NCBI GenBank assembly: GCA_019246455.1
Contig: JAFAQJ010000137.1
Span: 1 to 7,012 of the forward strand
DNA: 7,012 nucleotides
Reading direction: 5' to 3'
Origin: Pseudolabrys sp.
GTDB lineage: Bacteria > Pseudomonadota > Alphaproteobacteria > Rhizobiales > Xanthobacteraceae
How positions within the stretch are numbered: position 1 is the first letter of the stretch; each line of letters starts with the position of its first letter. A model generated the notes under the pieces. It worked only from the letters and a program-made list of their open reading frames with translations. It had not been told where the DNA came from and did no database searches. This document shows, piece after piece, positions 1 to 6,021 of the stretch. The translations under genes were made by a program, and so were the position numbers.

Positions 1-742
1 CGCCGGTTTCGCGCTCGTCACGCGCCACGATGCCGGCCTTGGAGCGGCAACAAACGGCAATCGCATGCTCTCGCGCCGCAGCGCCGGAGAATACATCCTT
101 CCAGTTTTTTTCCAGCCACGAGAAGAAGGCGGCGTCGCCCAGCAAGCCGTATTTCGCGACCTCGGCATAGCCGGCGCGGAAGTCGCGTTGCGGCAGCGTG
201 TCGAGCAGCGCGGTGTCGGCGATCACCAGCACCGGCTGATGGAACGCGCCAATCAGGTTCTTGCCCTGCGCCGAATTGATGCCGGTCTTGCCGCCGACCG
301 AGCTATCGACCTGCGCCAGCAATGTCGTCGGCACCTGCACGAAATCGAGGCCGCGCCGCACGCTCGCGGCGGCGTAACCTGCGAGATCGCCGATCACGCC
401 GCCACCGAGCGCGACGATCAAATCATTGCGCTCGATCCGCGCCGCGATCAGCGCCTCGCAAACCTTCTCGAACGTCGCGTAGTTTTTCGAGCCCTCACCC
501 GCCGGCACGACGATGCGTGAGCTTTCGACGCCGGCCGACTGGAGTGACGCTTCGGCCGCCGGCAAATGCTTCGCCGCGACCGTTTCATCGCTGACGATCG
601 CGACCTTGGCGCCGGCGCGCAGCGCCTTGATGCGCGCGCCGAGCGACACCAGGCCGCCGCGGCCAATGACAATGTCGTAAGCACGCTCGCCGAGCGCGAC
701 CTTCACGACGGCCGGTTCGCCGGAGCGCGGCTGCACGGTCAC
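1..742 (-). CDS. aroB: 3-dehydroquinate synthase AroB (N-terminal 247 codons; C-terminus outside window)
   Basis: AroB converts DAHP to 3-dehydroquinate, the second step of the shikimate pathway, in the cytoplasm with NAD and a divalent metal. Reading the minus strand from a GTG at 742 gives 247 open codons to the window edge. Family motifs appear in order: GEGSK (residues 82-86), GGGVIGDLAGY (113-123), VPTTLLAQVDSSVGGKTGIN (137-156) with the active-site Lys152, KNLIGAFHQP (161-170), and AGYAEVAKYG (190-199) with the metal-ligand Glu194. The two metal-binding histidines expected further on lie beyond the edge; family members are about 360-380 aa. The GTG overlaps the aroK stop as GTGA, so translational coupling with aroK is likely. 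No ATG occurs near the N-terminus in this frame, so GTG is the natural start. The visible part is intact. Identification is very secure. Confidence 0.97.
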   Translation of the reverse strand, partial: MTVQPRSGEPAVVKVALGERAYDIVIGRGGLVSLGARIKALRAGAKVAIVSDETVAAKHLPAAEASLQSAGVESSRIVVPAGEGSKNYATFEKVCEALIAARIERNDLIVALGGGVIGDLAGYAAASVRRGLDFVQVPTTLLAQVDSSVGGKTGINSAQGKNLIGAFHQPVLVIADTALLDTLPQRDFRAGYAEVAKYGLLGDAAFFSWLEKNWKDVFSGAAAREHAIAVCCRSKAGIVARDERETG

Positions 743-1332
743 GACTGCTTCTCCTCGGCCGGCACGAGTTTCTGCGCCAGTGCCGCGATGATATCGTCGA
801 CGACGATGTCGTGCGGCTCGTCGCGCGACATCACCGTGAAATCCGCCTGCGCGTAGAACGGTTCGCGCTGCGGCAACAAGGTTGCGATGCGCTCGGCGAG
901 CGGCCGCTCGGCACGGCGCTTGGTCCGCCGCAGCAGCACGTCGAGATCCGCTTTGAGCCAGATTGAGATGCCTTTGGCCGCGATCAGCGCGCGCGTCGCC
1001 GAGTCCATCACTGCACCACCGCCGGTCGCTAGAACTTGCGGTCCGTTGTCGAGCAGCCGTGCGATTACCCGCGCCTCGCCTTTGCGGAACTCCGGCTCAC
1101 CATGCTTGGCGAAGATTTCCGCGATCGTCATCGCCGCGGCCTGCTCGATCTCGGTGTCGGCGTCGATGAAGGGAATGCCCAGCCGCGCGCTGAGCCGCCG
1201 GCCAACCGACGACTTGCCGGCGCCCATCATGCCGACGAGCACGACCGACCGCCGCCCCAGAGCAGCGGCGATGCGGGTCTCGACCGGTCCCGGCCCGGTT
1301 TCGGCCGGTTTTTGCAAGGCGCCATCGGCCAT
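739..1332 (-). CDS. aroK: Shikimate kinase AroK
   Basis: AroK phosphorylates shikimate at the 3-hydroxyl using ATP, the fifth shikimate-pathway step, in the cytoplasm. Numbering is from the longest possible start (1365, 208 aa). The P-loop GMMGAGKSSVG is at residues 45-55, the shikimate-binding Asp-x-Asp (FIDAD) at 66-70, EFR with a shikimate-contacting Arg94, the GGG substrate loop at 115-117, the lid arginine in RPL at 154-156, and the C-terminal Arg167. I prefer the ATG at 1332 (197 aa). GGGAAAG sits 6 bases upstream of it, while the ATGs at 1365 and 1347 have no convincing ribosome site. A CTATAT hexamer resembling a rhizobial -10 box abuts the 1365 ATG and would put transcription start inside the longer frame. 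The gene overlaps aroB by 4 bases (shared GTGA), which indicates an aroK-aroB operon. The function is certain; only the start is open. Confidence 0.96.
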   Translation of the reverse strand: MADGALQKPAETGPGPVETRIAAALGRRSVVLVGMMGAGKSSVGRRLSARLGIPFIDADTEIEQAAAMTIAEIFAKHGEPEFRKGEARVIARLLDNGPQVLATGGGAVMDSATRALIAAKGISIWLKADLDVLLRRTKRRAERPLAERIATLLPQREPFYAQADFTVMSRDEPHDIVVDDIIAALAQKLVPAEEKQS

Positions 1333-1476
1333 TGCTCGCTTTCCCATATCTTCGCCGGGCCCCATATAGCAGATACTGAGAGCGAGCTTGCGCCGCGGGG
1401 CAAAACCGCTTTAACGGCTTCTTTTACGGGCCCGGCCTATAAGGCCGCCTCACGGCTTTGACGAGCGAATCGACCG
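1333..1476. promoter_or_regulatory. Divergent intergenic region between aroK and the 50-aa gene upstream of xerD
   Basis: This gap should hold the promoters of the minus-strand aroK-aroB pair and the plus-strand small gene-xerD pair. On the plus strand TATAAG at 1438-1443 could be a -10 element; it lies inside the short inverted repeat GGCCT-ATA-AGGCC (1434-1446). No good -35 hexamer stands 16-18 bases upstream. On the minus strand CTATAT (1371-1366) is a -10 candidate for aroK, also without a matching -35. One GANTC (GAATC, 1467-1471), the CcrM methylation sequence, lies 5 bases before the small gene's ATG. These promoter readings are weak; that the region is a divergent control region follows from gene orientation. 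Confidence 0.4.
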
Positions 1477-1629
1477 ATGCCCAGCCTGTTCCGATTTCTG
1501 CTGATCGTCGGCGTGATCGCCGGGCTCGGTTATGCCGCGGTGTTCGCGCTCGCCAACTTCATCAAGCCGCAGCCGCGCGAGATGTCGGTGACCATCACGC
1601 CGGATAAATTCCTCAAGCAGCCGCGCTAG
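1477..1629 (+). CDS. Small single-pass membrane protein, 50 aa, upstream of xerD
   Basis: This short frame starts at ATG 1477 and ends at TAG 1627-1629. The product begins MPSLFRFLLIVGVIAGLGYA, followed by AVFALANF: a hydrophobic helix over about residues 4-28. A short polar tail (29-50) rich in Lys, Arg and Pro follows. A single transmembrane segment with a short tail is the straightforward reading; topology is uncertain. The stop is 3 bases before the xerD ATG, so the two are very probably co-transcribed and perhaps translationally coupled, since xerD has no clear ribosome site of its own. I recall small proteins of this kind at this position in Bradyrhizobium-type genomes, sometimes mislabelled 'histidine kinase', but there is no kinase sequence here. 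Function unknown. The only Shine-Dalgarno candidate is a weak GACGAG (1460-1465). Codon use is GC3-rich like its neighbours, which supports a real gene. Confidence 0.75.
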   Translation: MPSLFRFLLIVGVIAGLGYAAVFALANFIKPQPREMSVTITPDKFLKQPR

Positions 1630-1632
1630 CCC

Positions 1633-2592
1633 ATGGCGCGCGAGACGACATTCAAATCGAACGGTAAAACCAAAACCGGCGTCGCGCTGTTCCTCGACAT
1701 GCTCGCGGCCGAGCGTGGCGCCAGCCGCAACACGATCGACGCTTATAGCCGCGACCTCTCCGAATTGGCTGGGTATCTGCGGGAGCGGGGCCGCGATCTG
1801 CATGACGCGACGACGGCAGACTTGCGCGGCTATCTCAAGTCGCTAGCCGATGAAGGCTACAAGGCCTCGTCCGTGGCGCGGCGGCTCTCCGCATTGCGCC
1901 AACTGTTCCGTTTCCTTTATGCCGAACAACATCGCGCCGACGATCCCGCCGCTGTGCTCGAAGGTCCCAAGCGCGCCCGCACGTTGCCGAAGGTGCTGTC
2001 GATCGCCGAGGTCGATGCGCTGCTCGTAGCGGCGCGCACCGCGATGAATGATGCGACACAGAAGATGCCGCAGCGCCTGCGCGCGGCGCGGCTCGCCTGC
2101 CTGCTCGAGACGGTCTATGCGACGGGCCTTCGCGTCTCCGAACTGGTGGCGCTGCCTGTTTCCGCGGCGCGGCGCAATCAGGCGATGCTGGCGGTGCGCG
2201 GCAAAGGCGGCAAGGAACGCCTGGTACCGCTCAATGGCGCCGCGAAAACCGCGATGGCCGATTATCTCGCGTTACGCGCGCAAGCCGGTCATGAAGCGAA
2301 TTCGAAATGGCTATTCCCCTCGTTCGGCGACAGCGGGCATTTGAGTCGCCAGCATTTCGCGCGCGAGCTCAAGGCGCTCGCCGGCACCGCCGGGATCGCG
2401 CCGGAGCGCATCAGCCCGCATGTCCTGCGCCACGCCTTCGCCAGCCATCTACTGCACAACGGCGCCGACTTGCGCGTGGTGCAGACGCTGCTCGGGCACG
2501 CCGATATCTCGACCACGCAAATCTACACGCATGTGCTGGAAGATCGCCTTAAAAGCCTGGTGCGCGACTTGCATCCTTTGACGGACAAGTAA
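1633..2592 (+). CDS. xerD: Site-specific tyrosine recombinase XerD
   Basis: XerD, with XerC, resolves chromosome dimers at dif near the terminus, activated by FtsK at the septum. The 319-aa protein has the two-domain plan. The N-terminal SAM-like DNA-binding domain spans about residues 14-102, including the SRNTIDAYSRDL helix (31-42) and SSVARRLSALRQLFRFL (79-95). The catalytic domain follows from about 118. All catalytic residues are present: Arg167 (ATGLRVSEL), Lys191 (RGKGGKER), His263 and Arg266 (HVLRH), His289 (LLGHADIS) and nucleophile Tyr298 (IYTHV). Length is slightly above the usual 298-310 because of about 13 extra N-terminal residues. The name XerD rather than XerC rests on the position beside aroK and accA, typical for Rhizobiales, and on overall resemblance. 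It follows the 50-aa membrane gene by 3 bases. No integron or phage features surround it, so it is a housekeeping recombinase and not a mobile-element integrase. Confidence 0.93.
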   Translation: MARETTFKSNGKTKTGVALFLDMLAAERGASRNTIDAYSRDLSELAGYLRERGRDLHDATTADLRGYLKSLADEGYKASSVARRLSALRQLFRFLYAEQHRADDPAAVLEGPKRARTLPKVLSIAEVDALLVAARTAMNDATQKMPQRLRAARLACLLETVYATGLRVSELVALPVSAARRNQAMLAVRGKGGKERLVPLNGAAKTAMADYLALRAQAGHEANSKWLFPSFGDSGHLSRQHFARELKALAGTAGIAPERISPHVLRHAFASHLLHNGADLRVVQTLLGHADISTTQIYTHVLEDRLKSLVRDLHPLTDK

Positions 2593-2622
2593 CGGCGAAT
2601 GCAGCCGAAAGCAGGCCCTTGC

Positions 2623-2651
2623 TTGACTCAAATGCCATCGCAAGGCTTGTA
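2623..2651 (+). promoter_or_regulatory. Candidate accA promoter (TTGACT-N17-CTTGTA)
   Basis: TTGACT at 2623-2628, preceded by C to give the CTTGAC form favoured in rhizobia, is followed after 17 bases by CTTGTA at 2646-2651. The start of transcription would fall near 2658, giving a leader of about 22 bases before the accA ATG at 2681. The -35 match is good and the -10 match is poor. Two GANTC methylation sequences lie in the region: GACTC (2625-2629), overlapping the -35, and GATTC (2659-2663), near the predicted start point. The 88-bp gap between xerD and accA leaves room for such a promoter. Confidence 0.4.
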
Positions 2652-2680
2652 ACCCTGGGATTCAAGGACCAAGCCCGGGC

Positions 2681-3637
2681 ATGCGAAGCTATCTCGATTT
2701 CGAAAAGCCGGTCGCCGAGCTCGAAGCCAAGGTCGACGAGCTGCGCGCTGTGGCCGAAACCGGCAGCGCTGTGTCGGTTGGCGACGAGATCGTGCGGCTC
2801 GAAGCCGACGCCGCGGCGGAGCTCAAGGAAATCTATTCCAATCTGACGCCGTGGCAGAAGACGCAGGTCGCGCGGCATCCGCAGCGGCCGCACTGCCTCG
2901 ACTACATCGGCGCGCTGGTCACGAATTTCACGCCGCTCGCCGGCGACCGCAAATTCGGCGACGATGACGCCATCGTCGGCGGCTTCGGCCGCTTCCGCGG
3001 CGACAGCATCTGCGTGATAGGTCACGAGAAGGGCGCCGACACCGAAAGCCGCCTCAAGCACAATTTCGGCATGGCGCGTCCGGAGGGCTATCGCAAAGCC
3101 GTGCGGCTGATGGAGATGGCCGAGCGTTTCGACATTCCCGTGCTGTCGCTGGTCGACACCGCCGGCGCCTATCCGGGGATCGGCGCTGAAGAGCGCGGTC
3201 AGGCCGAGGCGATTGCCCGCTCGACCGAAATGAGCCTCGCGCTTGGCGTGCCGAACGTCGCGGTGATCCTGGGCGAAGGCGGCTCCGGGGGCGCCATCGC
3301 GATCGCCACCGCCAACCGCGTGCTGATGCTTGAGCACGCAATTTACAGCGTGATCTCACCGGAGGGCGCCGCCTCGATCCTGTGGCGCGACACCACAAAG
3401 GCGCAGGACGCCGCGACCAATATGAAGATCACGGCGCAGGACATGATGAAGTTCGGCGTGATCGATACGGTGATCAACGAGCCGGTAGGCGGCGCGCACC
3501 GCGATCCAGCCACTGCCATTGCCGCCGCCAGTGACGCCATCGCGCAGGCCCTCAATGCGATGCGTTCGCTCGACCGCGACGCCATCCGCCGCCAGCGCCG
3601 CGACAAATTCCTGGCGATGGGCCGCACGTTGGCCTGA
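2681..3637 (+). CDS. accA: Acetyl-CoA carboxylase carboxyltransferase subunit alpha AccA
   Basis: AccA with AccD forms the carboxyltransferase that moves CO2 from carboxybiotin to acetyl-CoA, giving malonyl-CoA for fatty-acid synthesis in the cytoplasm. The 318-aa product is the usual length (about 319 aa in E. coli). The N-terminus [21 protein letters not shown] is a helical segment typical of alphaproteobacterial AccA, which fixes the start at 2681. Then come [20 protein letters not shown] (57-76) and the crotonase-like fold with [18 protein letters not shown] (157-174), GEGGSGGA (198-205, oxyanion glycine loop) and [12 protein letters not shown] (226-237). The helical C-terminus is [12 protein letters not shown] (303-314). 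An AAGGA 12 bases before the ATG is a distant ribosome site. No accD is in the window, as usual where the two genes are unlinked. The gene is intact and the call secure. Confidence 0.97.
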   Translation: MRSYLDFEKPVAELEAKVDELRAVAETGSAVSVGDEIVRLEADAAAELKEIYSNLTPWQKTQVARHPQRPHCLDYIGALVTNFTPLAGDRKFGDDDAIVGGFGRFRGDSICVIGHEKGADTESRLKHNFGMARPEGYRKAVRLMEMAERFDIPVLSLVDTAGAYPGIGAEERGQAEAIARSTEMSLALGVPNVAVILGEGGSGGAIAIATANRVLMLEHAIYSVISPEGAASILWRDTTKAQDAATNMKITAQDMMKFGVIDTVINEPVGGAHRDPATAIAAASDAIAQALNAMRSLDRDAIRRQRRDKFLAMGRTLA

Positions 3638-3722
3638 GCGCCCTTATCGCGGCGAAGCACCGATTCTGCGGCGCTTGCCGGCTCCCATACAGACGATTTA
3701 CCTTGGCTGATCATAGGCTTAT

Positions 3723-3739
3723 GGCATGCACCGCATGCC
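3723..3739. repeat. Perfect inverted repeat GGCATGC-ACC-GCATGCC
   Basis: Two 7-base arms, exact reverse complements, are separated by 3 bases. The element lies 86 bp after the accA stop and about 98 bp before the TTG start of the lipoprotein gene. No T-run follows, so an intrinsic terminator is unlikely. It could be an operator for a dimeric regulator, or a hairpin in a readthrough transcript. I recognise no specific regulator for it. Confidence 0.5.
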
Positions 3740-3821
3740 TCGGCCTCGCCTTGCGAACGCCACATCTTCTCGATAACGATTGCTCAATAAGGGCCCAATA
3801 CGGTGCGCGTTCGATGCGCTT

Positions 3822-3828
3822 GGGGGAG
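3822..3828 (+). promoter_or_regulatory. Ribosome binding site GGGGGAG deciding the TTG start at 3837
   Basis: GGGGGAG stands 8 bases before TTG 3837, an ideal Shine-Dalgarno spacing. Starting there gives a short basic N-terminus followed by a hydrophobic stretch and the lipobox LAGC, a textbook lipoprotein signal. The longer frame from TTG 3780 would add 19 residues in front of the signal peptide and has no such site. Confidence 0.7.
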
Positions 3829-3836
3829 TTCCGCGT

Positions 3837-5525
3837 TTGAGCCGTCGTCCTTTCCGTCAACTCGTGCTGGCATCCGCAGCGACGGCCGCCGCCATCGCAT
3901 TGGCCGGTTGCGACACCGACAACATCGTGCCGTCAGGGCGCGCGCAGGCTCCGCTGTCCGACAAGATGGTCGCCGAACTCGAAGCCAAGCAGATGGACAA
4001 GGGTTCGCCGATCCTTCTCCGTCTGTTCAAGGAAGACGCCGAAGCCGAAGTCTGGAAGCAGAACACCAGCGGCGAATACGCGCTGCTCAAGACCTATCCG
4101 ATCTGCCGCTGGTCCGGCGATCTCGGCCCCAAGATCAAGGAAGGCGACCGCCAGGCGCCTGAGGGCTTCTACACGATCACCCCAGGCCAGATGAATCCAA
4201 ACTCGAATTACTATCTCGCGTTCAACATGGGCTATCCGAACGCCTACGACCGTTCGCTCGGCCGCACCGGATCCGAGCTGATGATCCACGGCGATTGCTC
4301 CTCGCGCGGTTGCTACGCGATGACCGACGAGCAGATCGTCGAGATTTACGCACTGGCGCGCGAGAGCTTCTTCGGCGGTCAGAAGGCGTTCCAGGTGCAG
4401 GCCTATCCGTTCCGCATGACGGCGGAGAATCTGGCGAAGCACCGCAACTCGCCGCACCTCGCCTTCTGGAAAATGCTCAAGAACGGCTCTGACCATTTCG
4501 AGGTCACGCACCAGGAGCCGAAGGTCAACGTCTGCGAAAAACGCTATGTGTTCGACGCTGCGCAACCGGAAGCTTCGACCAGGCCGCTCGTCTTCAATGC
4601 CGCCGGCAAATGCCCGCTCTACGAAGTGCAAAAGGACGTCGCCGAACTGGTTCGCGAAAAGCAGCACAAGGACAACGCCGAATACGCCTCACTGGTGAAT
4701 CGCAATGTCTCGGTCGTCGCGAGCCGCAATGGCGTCGATGGCGGCATGAACCCGGTGTTCCTCGCCAAGCTCAACCCGGTGGTGACCTCGGAAATGGATT
4801 CGCGCGGTCAGGTTATTATCCCGCCGGCGGCCACCCCCGGCGCGCTGCCGCGCGAGCCGAACCATCCGCCGCGCGAGACCACCATCCCGCTGCAACCGAA
4901 GACCGAGGTCGCCGCGGCCGACGACAATACACCCTCGCCCGCCTCGCTGGTGCGCGTCGCCAATGTGCCGACGCCGCGGGAGGCGCCGCAGGCCAAAGTC
5001 GGCACCGCGCCTGAAGAGAAACCAACCTCGATCGGCGGGCTGATCGGCAGCCTGTTCGGCGGCAAGAGCGAAGAGCCGCCGCCAGTCGCGGTCGCCGCGG
5101 CCGAACCCGAGCCGCAGCCGAAGAAAACCGTAGCCTCGCGCGTCAAGGGCGCGGTGGTCGCCGCGGCCGACAAGGCCAAGGACACCGCCAAAGTCGTCGC
5201 GGGCAAAGCCAAGGAGCTGGTGGCGCGCAAGAAACCGGCCGCCGACGAAAGCCGCATCGCCAGCAACAATCCGGCGCCGACGAACACGCCGCTCCGCTCG
5301 CGCATCGACGATGCGACGCAGGATCTCGCCAAAGCCGCTCCGCCAAAGGACAATACGCCGTCGCGGCCCGCCGCGCCCCAGCAGCAGCAACCGGCCCAGC
5401 AGCCACAACCACAATTGCGCACCGCCTTCACGACCGCGAGCGGCGACAGCGGCAGTTCATTATCGGGTGCGGCGCCGGTGCTGCCGGCCGGTTCGTTCAA
5501 CAGCCGCTTCTACGGCACGCGCTGA
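3837..5525 (+). CDS. YafK/DpaA-family L,D-transpeptidase-fold lipoprotein with long low-complexity C-terminus
   Basis: This is a 562-aa predicted lipoprotein. The signal (MSRRPFRQ, then a hydrophobic stretch) ends in lipobox LAGC, so Cys25 would be lipidated. A YkuD-type domain spans about residues 56-240 with YafK-specific blocks: ICRWSGDLGPKIKEGDRQAPEGFY (split as 89-97 and 98-112), a PNSNYYLAFNMGYPNAYDR block (121-139) and HGDCSSRGCYAM (151-162) with catalytic His151 and Cys159. E. coli YafK (DpaA/LdtF) detaches Lpp from peptidoglycan. Here the partner could be an outer-membrane barrel protein, since such proteins are cross-linked to peptidoglycan in Rhizobiales; that is inference. E. coli YafK is about 246 aa. 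The extra length is a Pro/Ala-rich tail from about residue 328, with a Lys/Ala amphipathic stretch (429-466), a Gln/Pro run (515-526) and the terminus NSRFYGTR. The next gene begins 24 bases later. Family call strong; substrate unknown. Confidence 0.9.
   Translation: MSRRPFRQLVLASAATAAAIALAGCDTDNIVPSGRAQAPLSDKMVAELEAKQMDKGSPILLRLFKEDAEAEVWKQNTSGEYALLKTYPICRWSGDLGPKIKEGDRQAPEGFYTITPGQMNPNSNYYLAFNMGYPNAYDRSLGRTGSELMIHGDCSSRGCYAMTDEQIVEIYALARESFFGGQKAFQVQAYPFRMTAENLAKHRNSPHLAFWKMLKNGSDHFEVTHQEPKVNVCEKRYVFDAAQPEASTRPLVFNAAGKCPLYEVQKDVAELVREKQHKDNAEYASLVNRNVSVVASRNGVDGGMNPVFLAKLNPVVTSEMDSRGQVIIPPAATPGALPREPNHPPRETTIPLQPKTEVAAADDNTPSPASLVRVANVPTPREAPQAKVGTAPEEKPTSIGGLIGSLFGGKSEEPPPVAVAAAEPEPQPKKTVASRVKGAVVAAADKAKDTAKVVAGKAKELVARKKPAADESRIASNNPAPTNTPLRSRIDDATQDLAKAAPPKDNTPSRPAAPQQQQPAQQPQPQLRTAFTTASGDSGSSLSGAAPVLPAGSFNSRFYGTR
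4908..5170 (+). repeat. Three exact copies of GTCGCCGCGGCCGA within the lipoprotein tail
   Basis: The 14-mer occurs at 4908-4921, 5091-5104 and 5157-5170. All copies are in the same reading frame (spacings 183 and 66), each coding Val-Ala-Ala-Ala-Asp/Glu. A related DNTPS segment also occurs twice (near 4922 and 5350). This fits a low-complexity linker grown by short duplications; it is not a mobile or regulatory repeat. Confidence 0.6.
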
Positions 5526-5549
5526 TTTTCACTGAAAGCTAATTCGCCG

Positions 5550-5822
5550 ATGGACAGCTTCGTTTATGTCCTCGGCTGGCGCGGCAAAAACCGTCATCTG
5601 ACTTACGTCGGCTGGACCACCGACGTCACGGCGCGTCTAGAAAAACATAACGTGGGCAAAGGCGCGCGCACGACGCGCGGCCGCGTCTGGGTGCTGCTTT
5701 ATTCCGAGAAATGTAAAAGCCGCCGCCATGCGATGAGCCGCGAATGGCATTTGAAGCGCGACCGCAAGTTCAGGAAAGCGCTGGCGCTGAAACTACGCGG
5801 CGTAAGCGCGCCGCGCGTCTAG
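5550..5822 (+). CDS. Small GIY-YIG nuclease domain protein (UPF0213/YhbQ-like)
   Basis: This 90-aa protein is almost entirely a stand-alone GIY-YIG domain, as in the YhbQ/UPF0213 group. The first strand carries FVYVLGW (residues 4-10, the GIY position degenerate), then TYVGWTT (18-24) as the YIG element. Catalytic Arg29 sits in TARLEKHN (28-34), followed by the GKGARTTRGR loop (36-45), and SREWHLKR (63-70) contains the metal-binding Glu65. All expected catalytic positions are filled, so it should be an active or recently active nuclease; the biological substrate of this group is unclear, with DNA cleavage activity known for some members. The gene starts 24 bases after the lipoprotein gene, probably on the same transcript, though no functional link is evident. 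Its TAG is one base from the stop of the opposing small gene. Confidence 0.9.
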   Translation: MDSFVYVLGWRGKNRHLTYVGWTTDVTARLEKHNVGKGARTTRGRVWVLLYSEKCKSRRHAMSREWHLKRDRKFRKALALKLRGVSAPRV

Positions 5823-5823
5823 G

Positions 5824-5976
5824 TCAGGCCCATAGATATTCGATCCGGTCCAGCGTAGGCTGCGGGACAGCCACCGGCGGCTGGGTCAGCCATGCCCACA
5901 CGGCGAACGCCACGAATGCCAGCGCCAGGATCTGGCGAACCGGCAGTGTTGCGAGCTTCTGATGCAGCTTTTCCAT
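5824..5976 (-). CDS. Small single-pass membrane protein, 50 aa, downstream of a CtrA-like box
   Basis: From ATG 5976 the minus strand encodes 50 residues: a charged N-terminus MEKLHQKLATLPVRQ, one hydrophobic helix over about residues 15-31 (ILALAFVAFAVWAWL), and a short Pro-rich tail (TQPPVAVPQP) ending near RIEYLWA. No known domain is visible and I do not recognise a named family. An in-frame GTG at 6006 would add 10 residues; I prefer ATG because the added residues are arginine- and cysteine-containing and do not extend any motif. Codon use is GC3-rich and clean. The gene ends one base from the GIY-YIG stop, tail to tail. The CtrA-type box at 6022-6036 lies 46 bases upstream of the ATG, in the range expected for a regulated promoter. 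Real gene likely; function unknown. Confidence 0.65.
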   Translation of the reverse strand: MEKLHQKLATLPVRQILALAFVAFAVWAWLTQPPVAVPQPTLDRIEYLWA

Positions 5977-6021
5977 CACCGCCGCACAATAGCGGCGCAC
6001 CGCCACAGCGAAAGCGTATCG

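Larger units (their letters stand above)
3638..3836 (+). promoter_or_regulatory. Intergenic region between accA and the YafK-type lipoprotein gene
   Basis: These 199 bases contain no recognised gene. They hold an imperfect hairpin just after accA (CGGCGAAGC 3650-3658 with GCTTGCCG 3673-3680, one bulged base), with no T-run, so at best a weak terminator. They also hold a GATTC (3662-3666), a perfect 17-bp inverted repeat (3723-3739) and a weak promoter candidate: TTGCGA (3751-3756) with GATAAC at 3772-3777 (15-base spacing) or TAACGA at 3774-3779 (17-base spacing). A 39-codon frame from ATG 3721 ends at TGA 3838-3840, overlapping the downstream TTG start; its codon use (ATA, AGG) is unlike the neighbours and I do not call it a gene. 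Whether the lipoprotein gene has its own promoter is undecided. Confidence 0.35.

Noticed and set aside
65..520. 151-codon plus-strand frame opposite aroB
   Set aside because: The minus strand encodes textbook AroB motifs across the whole stretch.
887..1461. Plus-strand frames opposite aroK
   Set aside because: They are antisense to the P-loop kinase gene, with Arg/Ser/Pro-rich products and no family resemblance.
1633..2592. Tyrosine recombinase as a phage or integrative-element integrase
   Set aside because: Its chromosomal setting beside aroK and accA, the lack of a tRNA or att repeats and full XerD-like length favour the housekeeping recombinase.
2609..2624. Hairpin AAGCA-GGCCCT-TGCTT after xerD, as a terminator
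   Set aside because: The stem is only 5 bp, has no T-run, and overlaps the candidate accA -35 element.
2549..3337. 262-codon minus-strand open frame opposite accA
   Set aside because: It lies wholly across the secure accA gene and its product is His/Arg/Gly-rich with no domain; such frames arise from GC3 bias on the opposite strand.
3650..3680. Imperfect hairpin after accA, as an intrinsic terminator
   Set aside because: It has a bulged stem, a 14-base loop and no T-tract; noted only as part of the intergenic description.
3933..4667. 244-codon minus-strand open frame opposite the lipoprotein gene
   Set aside because: It is opposite the conserved catalytic domain whose HGDCSSRGC motif is certain, and the antisense product matches nothing recognisable.
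4689..5500. Two long minus-strand frames (4689-5414 and 4808-5500) opposite the lipoprotein tail
   Set aside because: Products are low-complexity mirrors of the repetitive Pro/Ala/Lys coding tail. Because that tail itself is poorly conserved in type, I checked the choice: the plus frame is continuous with the catalytic domain, which decides it.
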